Positions 45,269 to 58,754 of a DNA stretch of 64,000 bases are shown one piece after another. The translations under genes and the position numbers were made by a program. Numbering within the stretch: position 1 is the first letter of the stretch; every line of letters starts with the position of its first letter. Origin of the DNA: Temnothorax longispinosus (Eukaryota > Arthropoda > Insecta > Hymenoptera > Formicidae); the NCBI RefSeq assembly GCF_030848805.1, contig NC_092364.1, positions 1-64,000 of the forward strand. The letters run 5' to 3'. The notes under the pieces were generated by a model that searched no databases, was not told the DNA's origin, and worked only from the letters and a program-made list of their open reading frames with translations.

Positions 45269-48200
45269 ATGCCAGAGGTGGAGCGTACGACCGAGGACGG
45301 CGGGGACGATGAGCGTTGCCAGGTTGAATATCTGGAGACGCCGGTCAAGTCGGAGAACGACGAGAAGGAATATAGGTGAGAGCCTGAGAGCCGGCGTGGC
45401 GTCGGGCCTCGGGCCTCTGGCCTCGGGCCTAGACCCGGACTGCCCAGTAACAAACATACGTTCGATCGAACGTATCTTTTATTTTTTGAGAGAAACTCCA
45501 TGACCCTTTTTTTCCGGGATAGGATTTGTTTGTCACAAACTGATGGTTGCTCCACGTCGCAGGGAGACCGTTGACTCCGATCAGATTTTCCTGGAAATAT
45601 TATTTTGTGACTGTGTTATCTACGTTGAAATATACTGTAGACACGCGCCTACTAGTGTAAACACGTGTAACATATTACTGATAGTTTCAGTTCTCCACGT
45701 TGCTCCATTTGTTTGGAAACGACGTTATGCTCTTTGTTGTGTTTTATCATCACGCGTATATAGCTTAGATAGAATCAGGCGTGCTTGTCTCTTTAATTTT
45801 ATGTACGAATAAGATATATCAACTTTTGTGGCACGCACGTTTGTACGTTATTTAAGATGTATATTATTTTTTATTATCTTGATATATTTTTGAGAGTCCA
45901 TTTGAGTAAGAGTCCATTTCTTTATTTGTTTACGAACGTGTTGAATAATATATATTAAATATAATATATTTTACCACGTTTCACTGACTTCCATTTATTC
46001 TATTATCATTTGTTTTCTCTTCCAACGTTAGAGTCATCAGATTACCAAATGGTTTAACAGCTTTGCTAATATCCGATGTACATTCAAAAACGTGTGCGGC
46101 TCAAGATGAAGATGATCGGGATAAAGGTATAAGCCATGGATCCAAATATATTACGTTGAAAAATAGGATATGTAACAAATAACATATAAATGTATGTGTA
46201 CATTCATATGAATACGTATTTATAAAGATGTTTGTGTCATTTTTTAATGGGTATAGAATCTAGCGAAGATGAAACTGAGGATGAGGAAAGTAACGAAGAA
46301 GATGAAGAGGAAGAAGAGAATGACATAGATGACGATGACGATACCAGTGATGACGATGAAGATTTTTCAACACTTAAACGAGTTAAGAGAGATGAAAAGA
46401 AGGTACAAACAAAACGATGTGGTTTGCACTTTGCGGACGATACTTTGCGTCACTTTTTTTTTTTACATAATCTATTATCAAAAATTCCGTGAGGTTGTAA
46501 TATCGAAGATGGACCAACAAAATCATAAAATGTCTTCTCAAGACCTAAGAGTATCTCTCGTACTAACACGAAGATAAGAGACCTAAAAAAACCTGTCAGT
46601 TTTATCACAAGTTTTTGTTTGAAAAATTTATATTCTCTCCCCATCTTCAGGAGGGTTTCCATAGATTTACGTCCAAGTGTGTGACTCAAATTGAACGTAT
46701 TTCTATTTGGGATCATTCCCGTGCGTGTCCTACGTTTATTTCTCTATTTAACATACCATATTTCATATATTGACTCGAACAGATCAACGCAAATACCGTG
46801 CGTGCATATGTGTATCACGACACATATGTTTCTCTCAAATACGTTATTCAGTTTTATATATATATATATGTATATATAATATACACTTTTTTTAAATAGG
46901 CAGCATGTGGCTTATGTGTGGGAGTAGGCAGTTTTAGCGATCCACCGCAAGTTCCAGGCATGGCACATTTTCTCGAACACATGGTTTTCATGGGATCCGA
47001 AAAATATCCACAAGTATTGAAACATGATGCGTGACGTCAACTCGTACTTGCGTGTACATTTAAATATTTAAGCATTATCTCACCTGCAGGAAAACGATTT
47101 TGATGCATTTATCAGTAAGCGTGGTGGCTTTACCAATGCCTCAACGGATTGCGAACATACAACATTTTACTTTGATATCCAAGAGAAACACTTGTTCGCA
47201 GCACTCGATCGTTTTGCTCAATTTTTCATTAAGCCCCTGATGAAGAAAGATGCTATTACACGGGAGCGAGAGGCTGTAGAAAGCGGTATATAAATCATAC
47301 GCGTACGACTGTTGCCGCAACTTGCACTTTTGATACATCACGCTTATATAGAGTTTCAGTTGGCCTTACCTTGTGACGATAATAGAAAGGAACAATTGTT
47401 CTCCTCCTTTGCACAAACTGGTCATCCAGCCAACAAGTTTATTTGGGGTAATTTAGTGACGTTGCGCGATAATGTGGATGACGAAAAATTGTACGAAGAA
47501 CTTCACAAATTCAGAAAACGCCATTATAGCGCTCACAGAATGAAGTTAGCTATACAGGTACGTTGGTTTCAACGTGCGACGCGAGACGCCGTACTTGATA
47601 ATAAATATTAATATAACGTTTCAACGAGATACGTTTCTTTATAGGCGAGACTACCGCTGGATACATTGGAAAATCATGTTACAACTTGCTTTGCCGATGT
47701 ACCGAATAACGCGTTGCCTCCCGATGATTTTACCGAGTTTAAAGGCGGTGTTTCTTTCGATACTCCTGCTTTCCGAAAAATGTATAAAGTTAAGCCTTTC
47801 AAAGATGTCAGCCAGGTATGTGACTAAAACTTCCAACAACGCACGAGTTTACGATACGAAATCAAGTCGCATGGAAACATTTTACTTTTGCACTGGATAA
47901 TACTTTCAACCGAGAACTTGTATTCTTTTTACGAGAACGGTGGATTAACAAATTTTCACGGACCATAAATATATAAGAATATTAACGTTCGACATCTTTA
48001 TAATCTTTTCCTTCGTTCGTATGTTTCTGTGGTGGCTTTGTATGTCACAAATTTACTAAATTTTATTTTGTTCGTCTTGTCTTTGTAATATTATGCGTGT
48101 ATTTATATATTTAAAATGTAATATTACATATAAAGCTAAACAAAAACTTTCAGTCAAAAAAGAAACTGTCTTTATATACTGACGAAATATATAAAATAAA

Positions 48201-51200
48201 ACGTGTCTTTTGCAGCTAGAAGTAACATGGACAATGCCTTCGTTACTTGATCTGTACAAAAGTAAACCACATCAGTATGTCTCATGGATTATTGGACATG
48301 AAGGAAAAGGTTCTTTAATTAGTTATCTACGCAAGAAGAAGTGGAGTCTCGATATGTTCAGTGGTAACAATGAAAGTGGTTTTGAACACAGCTCCATGTA
48401 TGCTTTATTAAAGCTTACCATAGTACTTTCCTACGAGGGACAACAACATTTGGAGCAAGTTCTAGATGCGATATTCTCCTATATCAATTTAATGAAAAAA
48501 GAGGGTCCACAGAAAAGAATTTACGATGAAATTTCAAAGATTGAAGAAAATAATTTTAGGTAAACTAATTTTAGGAATAAATACGTGTTTAAATGATTGC
48601 GTGAGAAAGAGACAAACCGTCAAAACATGTGTGAGATCGTGCTCATACTTAAGACTTTTTTTTTCCAGATTTGCCGATGAGGAGGATCCAGCAGATTTTG
48701 TGGAAGATTTGTGTGAGAGTATGCATTTCTATCCGCCCCGCGATTATATAACTGGAAACGAGCTTTATTTTGAATATAATCCAGAAGCTATACAAAAGTG
48801 TTTGGATTATCTGGTACCAGAGAATGCGAATATCATGATCTTCAACGAGGAATTTGACGGGGTTGAACTGACGAAAGTCGAGCCGTGGTTCCAAACCAAG
48901 TATACAGACAGCGAAATACCAAAAGAATGGATCGAACGCTGGAAATCCATCGAACCATTGCCAGATTTTCATTTACCATTAGCGAATACATTCCTTCCCA
49001 GCGACTTCTCCTTAATACCGATACCAGCGGAGGTTCCCAAATATCCTGTAAAATTACACACGGATCATATATCGGAGATTTGGTATCGCGCGGATCCCAA
49101 GTTTCGTTTGCCGGAATGTTATATGAATTTCCATTTTGTTTCCTCCCTCGGGGTTCAGTCGCCAAAGAAGTAAGTACGAGCATGAAAAATGTGATACGCA
49201 GGATCATGGACGTTATTAATTTTTACTTGCGTATCAATATTATGATTTTTATATACGTATTTGTATCTTATTAAAAAAAAAATGTTTACATTTTAATATG
49301 ATATTTCAGTACAGCTCTCATGGAAATGTACTGCAATGTATTGAAATTGTTATTGATTGAAGAATTATATCCAGCTATAGCGGTCGGGTTTGACTATAAT
49401 ATCAGTAGTAGTGAGAAAGGTATTACAATAAAAATAAATGGATTTAACGAAAAACTACCGGTAAGTATACGTTCAAAGTGCGCGTTGGAGTTATAAATAC
49501 ACGTTCGAGATACATATTATTTTACTTATATTTTGCAGCTCTTATTGATGACTATTGCAAAATACATAGTGGATTATCCAACCCTTGTTACAGGAGTACA
49601 GGAGTTGAAGGAATTGTTTGAAATTGTGAAAGTGCAACAGCTTAAGACATATTACAACACATTTGTAAAACCTGGAAAACTTGTCAAGTACTGACTATTT
49701 ATTATCCAGCATTACGTGCGATACGTCTAAAATTTTTACATACATAAAAGAAACAGTGATACATATTACGTATAACACGTAATATTGTAACGTCACGTAT
49801 GTCAACGTACATTTCTACCACGTACGCAATAACATTTGTATCTTTGTTCTTTTCTGCAGGGACGTGAGATTATGCATATTGAAGCTCGTCCATTATACAC
49901 ACGTTGATACCCATGCTGCTCTACGTAATATCACGTTTGAAGACTTCCAGGACTTTGTGAAAATCTTCACCGATCAACTATACATTCAGTGCCTTGTGCA
50001 AGGCAACGTGACGCAGGATGCTGCGATCGAGAGTGTACAACAATGTATCAAAATAATTAATTGCGGTCCTTTTCTCTTTGATACGATACCGCAAGTGAGA
50101 GTCATGCAGATACCCTTGGGCACATGCTCGTGCAAGTTGAGAAATATCAACAAAATCGATGCAAATTCCGTAGTGACAAATTATTATCAAGCCGATGTCA
50201 CATCGATTGAGTTATCAGTGTTAATCGATCTGATGATCGTAAGTAACATTGTTTCGTATATTTAGAATGCATAGAATCCTTGGTTTATATTCATTTATAT
50301 TCGTATTTATTCGTAGGTATTTAAAACATGTAAATTTTTTAAATGTGTGTCACATATTCAACGTTAAATATAGTAACGTAAACATGAATAATATATCTAC
50401 GTGTCGCGATCGATTTCATCCGCACTTCTTTTCACAGATGATAATGGAAGAACCGTTATTCCATCGGTTAAGAACTCAAGAACAGCTTGGTTACTTGGTC
50501 TTCTGTAATCTTCAAGATACCAACGGAATTTTAGGATATTCCATTACCGTTCACACTCAGGCAGACAAATACACAACCGAGCACGTGGACCAGCGGATCG
50601 AAGAATTTCTGAAATCGTTTAATAAGATTTTGGAAGATTTCTCGGAAGAGGAATTGGACGATGTCAAAGAGGCACTAAGAAAATTGAAGCAGTGTGCCGA
50701 TATCGATTTGGAAGAAGAAGTTAGCAGAAATTGGACTGAGATCACAAAGTGGCGATACATGTTTGACAGACTCGAGAGGGAAGTGCTTGCGATAAAAAAC
50801 ATAACGATCAACTGGCTGAGAGAATGGTCTGCACGGCACACACTGAATGGAAGTAACTTTAGAAAATTGAGCGTGCACGTGGTAGGAACTGATCCGAAGG
50901 AAAGGGCAGTTGAGAAAGCGAGTGGTGAGTAGATGACACGTTTCGATAGTCGTTGTCTCACGTATCGTCATCTGCATGATAATATCTGTCGTGGTACGAC
51001 GTGCTGTTTGAATAAATTAAATTTACGTTGAGACGGAAATGTAAGAATAGTCCGGAGACGGTCCCTTCTCTTGTACGTTCGATCAGAGCGAAGGGTGTTG
51101 ATTTGCCATCATTTTATCCTGGCACTGTTGACGTCGGCTTAAGTTCCTAAAAACAAAATTTAAAAAAATTACGTATGTTATAGATACTGCAGAGGCGAAC

Positions 51201-51356
51201 AAGAAAGCACAGTACTTCTCCTTGGAATACATAACTGACGACCAGCGTAAGGAAACGCAAGATCATTATATTACTGACGTAGAAGCGTACAAGAAAAAAC
51301 TCTGCGCCTATCCAGTGAGTGAGGGGATTAATCCTCTCAAAATGCTAAATAAATGA
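45269..51356 (+). CDS. Nrdc: nardilysin (M16 metalloendopeptidase)
   Basis: Zinc peptidase of the insulinase family cleaving at dibasic sites; in flies and mammals it also acts outside the protease role and in mitochondria. Fourteen exons with matched phases: 45269-45375, 46032-46126, 46257-46402, 46900-47013, 47090-47285, 47352-47557, 47645-47815, 48216-48559, 48669-49169, 49310-49460, 49539-49687, 49860-50238, 50438-50924 and 51184-51356, giving 1072 residues. The family-specific acidic domain is present (SSEDETEDEESNEEDEEEEE, then DIDDDDDTSDDDEDF). The inverted zinc motif HFLEHMVFMGSEKYP supplies HxxEH, and ITREREAVESEF provides the distal Glu ligand. The C-terminal half has EPLFHRLRTQEQLGYLV, the conserved M16 signature. 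The ATG at 45269 (MPEVERTTEDGG) is the first in frame; the frame is open upstream without an AUG. Confidence 0.95.
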
Positions 51357-52355
51357 TACTTAAAAAATAGTATATTGATAATAAAAATGATCGTGCAAAT
51401 CGTGCTGCCTGATAATAAAGTTCTTTTTTTATTTATTATACTAACTCTCTATACTATTATAATAACACAATAAAATGAGACGTTACACGTAGCTTTTCAT
51501 GTAACACTCTGGACTTATTGCCTCTACATTCCTTCCGATAAACCATATTATAATAGTTGACATTATTAAGAATATTTTGCACTTTGCAACATGGATGATT
51601 CGAAATCAATAAAGTGAAAATATACGTTGCACAAGCGAGACACAACGTACGGAAAAACACATCAACGTCGACATTAAATGTATAAATAGATAAATTAAAA
51701 CTATGCGATATTAAGTATAAAAAAATTCGAATGCAAAGATATATCAAAAGATGATTGTTTTTCCGCGACGTAAGGAACACGTTGTGACGTTGTCCTCAAT
51801 ATTCATCTCATTGAACACGTAAAGTGAAACACAGACATAGAATATGTGCTGCAAAACAAATGCGTAATGAAAAATTATATGAATTGAAGGAGAAAGAATT
51901 TGTGAATTTCAAACACTCGAATGATATATCATACAAGACGGGATAAATATACGTAGATAATTAAGAAAATAAATATATGACATATGTTCCGAAAGAACGT
52001 ACGCGTGATATATAACTATAGAACATAAACTATTTACAAATGAAAAAAAAGGACAGTTTAATTCTGGAGGAGCGACAGAACTGGGTCAAAAAGGATTCTT
52101 CCTCACATCGAGAAGAATCAAACGAAGATTTCAAAAGAAATTATATTATTTGTATCAACATCGCGCGATGGAGCATTGTAAGCGGATAATCTGTAGTTGC
52201 AATAATATAGGAGGACGTACGCTCTCAGGAAGTAAAGTACTCGCTCAGGATGTAATTTTTTCATATTCTTTTAATTGTATTTAAGACATGACAACACGTT
52301 TTCAATAAATCATTAAACTTTCGAAAATATCAGCCAACCATATCCGAATCTCTCG

Positions 52356-52368
<13 letters not shown>

Positions 52369-52393
<25 letters not shown>
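52369..52393. repeat. (TC)n microsatellite
   Basis: Twelve or more perfect CT dinucleotides following GCCTCC and ending at CTCCTCCC. Confidence 0.95.
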
Positions 52394-52396
<3 letters not shown>

Positions 52397-55300
52397 CCTA
52401 CTCGTGCTAAGAGCTTTCTTACAGGACTCGATTGAAAGTTTGTTATCTTTTACAAAAGCTGCACAACATGCCGCGCAGGGCTACTTTATAAACTGAACGC
52501 GGAGGACTCTACAAAACTTTAAATATTCTAATTTCGCGTGTGTATGTGTGTTGTGAGAGGTTGCGTTCGTAGAAGATAAATAAAGGGTTAAATATTATGC
52601 TCTTGAAAAAAAGGAGGAAACTTGAATTTATCTGCCAATTGGATCACGTGCTCTGCTCTCGCTTTCTCTCCCGGGAAAATTTCCGCACGTTAGCCGATGC
52701 GATGGCTCGCGAGGCACGAGAAGAGCGCAGAGCACTTGCGCTCCAAAAGTCAGATTTACAGCGAGTATCAATAATGCAATTTAAGTAGTTTCTAAATCGT
52801 TATAACATCCATTAAGAGTGCGTTTCGCATTTTATACTTTGAATAATCATTCGTACATATCTTTTTTTTTCTCTCTCTTTGCAGTAATATTATATAGAGT
52901 TGCCACTACATTTATATTAATTATTTTACCTGCTACTCTCCAAATATGTATCAGTTTTTAAAAGTAGATTAAATGTGTCTTTAGAGTTACGATAATCTTT
53001 TCTTTTTTCGGTTCTGCCTCGTGTTCTCGTCAGCACTGATTCTCTTTGTTCTCTTTTCCCCTCTTGGCTTCCTTTTTTTTCCCCAAATCGTGCAACAACC
53101 CTTCCAGGATCACGGAAGTCGTACGAATAATAGAGTTACTCGGAAATTTACGCGCGCGATCCCTCGACTCGTCTCGAACTAGCGAAAGCATCAGAATCAG
53201 CTCTGCTCGACACCAGACATGACGTGGATATATGTTACAACAGTAAATCGTTTACAATGGTATTAATAATCCAACAAGAATACATCAATACAGCTGCGTT
53301 TATATTAAATGCGAGGACCGCGAATGGATCGGCTACGTACGACGTGGCGATCTCCCTCGGTTAATCGATTATATCACGGCACGCGACGTGCTACAAATAT
53401 AATTTTCTTCTTCGTGCGAAAAAAAAGGCTTCTCATTCTACTTGATAGATTCTATCCGATAATAGCACATCGGTCGGGGGGCACTGGAATGGTGCTTCAG
53501 AAAAAGGTGTGATTCGAAACGAATTCACAGATCGTGATCGCCACCGCTGACCGACCCATCCAAGTCAAATTATATAATTATCAATAACAGCTGAGCGCAT
53601 GTACAGTTCTTTCGGATCAACGAACGATCATCCGCCCTCTTCCTCTCCCACCCTTCTTTCCCCTTCGTAAAACCGGAAACTCGAGCGACAGGCGACTATT
53701 CCGAAACACGGTGCACGTGCCTCAAGTTGAAAAGCTTGAAAGGGCGTTTCTCTTCTCTCACACAGATACATCCACATAAATGTGTAATAGGCGTATATTT
53801 CGTTCATCTTTATATATATATATAATTAATATATCCCATGCGCTTTCGCGTCGTTACATTTTTCCTTTCTTCGGATATAAGAGAAAGTAAAAAAAAAAGA
53901 AAAGAAAACGGAGAAAACAAACGTACTAATGATTATCAAATATACACATGTTATCGCGCGTATGCGGGTAATCTTTTCCTCCCCTATGAAAAATAATAGC
54001 GTAGTATTATACGTTATGTAATATTTAATAAGAATATTATAAGGTGTGTGTCTCGGGGCCCACATGCGTTTTTTTTTCTTCATCTACATCGATATCTTTT
54101 TTTCTTTTTTTAATCTTTTTACTTTATTACATTATTACTTGCGCGTTCGCTCTATCTCGTTACTTTAGTTTATATCTCATATTACGTATATAAGCAAAGC
54201 TACGTTAAGGAGAAAACTTAAAATTTTAGAGTGTCGAGGGCGCAACCCGGAAGCTGGCCCCTCTCTTTCGTTCGTATGCTTATAACGTCGGATCGCTATG
54301 AAAAAATCGATTCTACTCGGTACAGGCTACGGCGGTTAGAAGTTAAAAGATAAGGAAAAACACGCGGGTATACATATATGTGACACGATGCCCGTCTCTC
54401 TCTCTCGTCGCGTACACATCTAAAGAATACGCGAAACGTAATATATAATACACGTTTTTTTTTCTTCTTCCTTTTTCCTCCCCTCAACCTCAACTACCAT
54501 TTAAAACAAGTTATTGAAATTAAACATCAATCTTTTTTCTTTCAAGATTCTCGCGGGGCAACCTAAGGCACTATAAGGTATAAAAGAAAGAGGACGGTAA
54601 CTTATATAGAGATGTGTAAGAAAGCGGGACTTTTTCTTCTGAATAAAGGATTCAACTGTTTGTGAATACATGTTTGCAAGTGTTACGTAACGTGAATCCT
54701 ATACTCGGCGGTACATCGTTTAATACTCCGTGCTAGAAAAGTAGCGTCGAAACGAAATGAGACGTAGCCGTTTCCTTTGGAAAAATCGAGCGCGTTATAT
54801 TTCGCAACGACGTCTCGTATATTAACGCGCGCGACACGTCGATCTAAAATGACGTCCGCGCGATTCAATCAACCGTTTCTTCGTTACACGACAGTCGTTT
54901 TGTCATTCCAGCAAGATTATCGAGAATTTAGTATTTACTTGGTGTATACAATAAATTTGTTTTCCTGTTATTAATTATCTGTTCACAACACACAATGTTT
55001 CAAAGATCATTATAGATTGTTACTTCATAAATACGATAGATTATTTATAACTTTTAACGGTATGTTACGGTATTATCATAGACGACTTTCGTGGGCCCCA
55101 CTTTTCTACTTCGTACAACAAAAAGCAGGCGGCTTGCGCGCCTGTTTTTTACGTCGTTAATGCTTTATGCGAGTTTCCTTGTTTTCAATATTTCTGCTTT
55201 CTGTTGTATATTCAAATGTAAATTCTCTTTTTCTTTTTTTTCGTTTTTTCGGCTTTTGCCGTACGCTTCGCGTTTACATTAAATTATTTCACGTTATTAT

Positions 55301-57344
55301 TATTGTTGCATACTCGTATCAGTAGCAGCGGCAACTGTTCACGTTGCATACGTTCGTTATTTATGTCTTTATTTGTTTTATATCCGGTATTATATCAATA
55401 AGAGTTCGATTTCTCAGAAAGAAAATCATCTATCTTTACGTAAAAGCGTAAAGTGGCGTTTTACTCTCAACGTCGTATTTCGTCAGATTCAAGAAGGTCG
55501 GCTTCTAGTACGTGTTATATGTATTTATGTGTGCAACATGTGTGTACGCGTTCGAAACGAACGCGGCTTTGTCACGTCTCGAAATTTACCTTTAGAAAGG
55601 AACATCGTATTGGCGATCGATATTTAGTGCATTGCAACGTACCTTGCAAAGTAATCGTAAGCGTTCGTACGCTAATCGCACGTGTTATGAGACTCGAATG
55701 ATTACAAAAATCATATTACATTTATCCGTGAAACGTATGATTTACAGACGCTCGTCGAGACAAATACGTGTTAAGCAAACGTTGATTACTTCGCATATGC
55801 ATCGCGTAAAACAGTCGACGTATTTCCACTTATACTCTGCGCGCACATCGAACCTGACATTATATTATGTTATAATTCATTTCTCTGTTATTCATATATA
55901 CGTTACATATCTTTTTTTTTTTCTTTCCTGTTCCTACATGCAACTCAGGAAACTGAGAGCTTTGGAAATGTAGGAGAACATGGGATTCGTTTCTTTTTTT
56001 TCTTCTTTTCGGCAAATTTATCCGCGGATGTCATTTTCTTAACATGCCATTTAAAGCACTTTCGTCTGTCTTTCTTCACCCCCTCCCCCCTCTTTCTCTC
56101 ACTCCATCTCTCTCACAGGATGATGTTGCTCCTTTAACTATTCTCAGACTCGTCAACTGTCACTTTACTCAAATTATATTAAGGTTCTCATTGTCCTAAT
56201 GCATTTTACGCAATAACAAATCTACAAAAATATAACATTTTATCTTATCATCATATCTCATTATATTATCTCAATAAATGGTTTTCTCTTTTTACTCGCT
56301 TTAATCACCTTCGTACACACGTCTTAGACATGTGTCTGCCTCGTCTTTGTTACTTATTTTAATAATCGTGTTCTGTCGTGCTGTCTTGTTATTTCGCTGT
56401 TATATATCATTTCTATTGATAAAAGAACCCTCGTTTTATCTCTTTTAAACTCCGATGATCTTTGGTAGAAAGTCTTTTAGACTATTCTACACATAAATAG
56501 CATATTTTTAACATAATCATCTCCTATTCCGATGCGTAATAAACATCAACGCATCTAGATTCTGTATATATACAGCATATCACGCACACTACGTCACTTA
56601 TAAAGCAACTGTTCATATGTACAATTAAACGAAAAATGTTTTTCGAAATATGCTACACTAGACGTGCGCCCAGAAGCTCGTTTTCTTTTTTAAACGTAAT
56701 AAAATTAATTCTTTCCTTAAATATTTTATTTAACAACCACGTTGTGACATTTTATGTGTTATGTCAATTTTCATCAAACTAAAATGTCGAAATTGATTTA
56801 ATATATACATCTCATATTATACACGTATTATAATATAAATATTATATATAATATGATAATATTATATATTTATAATATGAAACGTGTATCATTCAATTTC
56901 CGTCACAAATATAAACTTGTTTATCATATAAAATTAATTTTTATATATATAATATGTTGTTATATATTATAATATAGTGTTAATATAAACTTAATAAACT
57001 AAATGCTTCTAATGGTTTTAGAACTAACAAATTATACCATATATGCACCGTAGTGTAGCATATTTTCTAAACAATATGAGGCATATTATAAGGATTACTT
57101 CTCAACAATCTCTTATATTAGACACCCTTATGATAAGCCTCAAGTCTGTTGTTAGATAGAAACAGTATCGTATCTAAACCTTAAATTCCATTCGAGAAAC
57201 CCGTTCGCACACGTCTCCAACGCAAATAAATATATGATCTAGATCACGTACACACATATACATACGGTAAATATATCCGTATTTATACGTGTTTATAACG
57301 ATATAATAACGATGTATTGCCACGTTTATGTACATCATTATCGT

Positions 57345-57480
57345 GGCTCTCTCTCTCTCTCTCTCTCTTTCTCACTCTCGCCTCCTCTCTCTCTCTCTTT
57401 TGCTCTCGCTTTCACTCGCTCTCATTCTTACTCTTACTCTCGTTCTCCTTTTCCCTCTTTCTCTCTCATTCATTCTTGTA
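57345..57480. repeat. imperfect (TC)n / TCTCTT pyrimidine tract
   Basis: About 135 bases of interrupted CT repeat (CTCTCTCTCTCTTTCTCACT and similar). It generates Leu/Ser-rich pseudo-open frames in two reading frames. Confidence 0.92.
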
Positions 57481-58754
57481 CGTGCACACGCTCTAATCAT
57501 GCACAATTTTCTCTCATGCACTCGTACTCAGGTACAATACATTTACACGCTTTACACAGGCACAACTTACGTATAATATATATGCATGAGAACTCTAATC
57601 TAAATAATATATGTATATATATAAATATATATTTTACCTATATGAAAAGCATCAGTCTCCATGTGCTACGGACTATCTCAGTGTCCCGTCTGACATCGTT
57701 TTTATCTACAAAAATCACGTATGCGCTATCATGTGTAATATGGCGTATATATATATGTGTCCATGTGTATATCAGACTACTTCCCTTGTCGATCAGATCG
57801 ACGCACTGAGATACATCGTAGCGAGCATTTCATATAATACCGGAAAATATATATTTTCATGTAAAAAAAATAATCACACTTCTTAAGAATTAAATACTTA
57901 TAGCAGCTGAGACGATTTGTTCTGAGTAGTAAAATTAGCGCACGCATACACTAATCAGTCGAGTTCCATTCCATGGTACGCCGAGCAAGGTTAGCTCGCT
58001 CGCATTTTTTTTAGCACAAGCACGATTTTTTGTCTTTCTATCTTATACAGAGTGGTACGTTTGGCAGTGAGGACATCATATATCGCATACGTCAATAACG
58101 GGTAAAATCTTTACATCGTGCCGCGTGCTATCGAGACACCGTAAGTAAAGATTTCTTGTCGCCTATTATTAGATCAATATTTTGGACCCATCAGAGCTTT
58201 AGAGCTCGTGTGCATGTAACATTTAGAGACAGAGACAGAGTTTTTAAATAGCTATCAATGTTTTGAAGATAAAAAAACTGTTTTCTTCAATATATTTTAC
58301 ATTAATTTCTTATTAATGTATTAAACTTCTATATTAGTTTTAATTTAAAAAAAAAGCCAGATACGTGCAAATAAATTTCATATAATTCCAAGTCATGATA
58401 ACTGTTACCGATTATAAATCTGCTCTACATTGTCTGATATCAAATGGTAACAGAGTATTTGATCAAGTCTAGTTGGAATAACGTTTTTGATAAGCCGTAT
58501 AATCTGCGGATAATATACAGATTTCCCCGAAAAGTATCAGCCAAAAAATTTTGATCTAAATTAATAATTAATTTAATGTAATAATATTAAATTTTGTACG
58601 TAAGACGTAACAAAAACTTTTGTGTAACACGTTCGAAAATCGATATTTAAATGTTACTGGTGCACACGTGCTCAGAATATATAAGTAGATTGTTAACAGT
58701 CTTGAGTCATTATTTGGGCGTACAGTCATTTTTCGAGAAGTTTTTCTTTTATAT

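Larger units (their letters stand above)
51357..58754. other. 7.4-kb stretch without recognisable exons
   Basis: Convergent interval between the nardilysin and FAM120-family stop codons. AT-rich, with pyrimidine tracts, notably (TC)n at 52369-52393 and a long imperfect (TC)n at 57345-57480. Potential polyadenylation signals occur on both strands. Scattered open frames of 60-165 codons have low-complexity or random composition and no domains. The likeliest content is the nardilysin 3' end on the left and a very long FAM120-family 3' untranslated region on the right; this is inference. Confidence 0.5.

Noticed and set aside
57312..57809. 165-codon Leu/Ser-rich plus-strand open frame
   Set aside because: Most of it translates an imperfect CT repeat; no start context, splice sites or domains support it.
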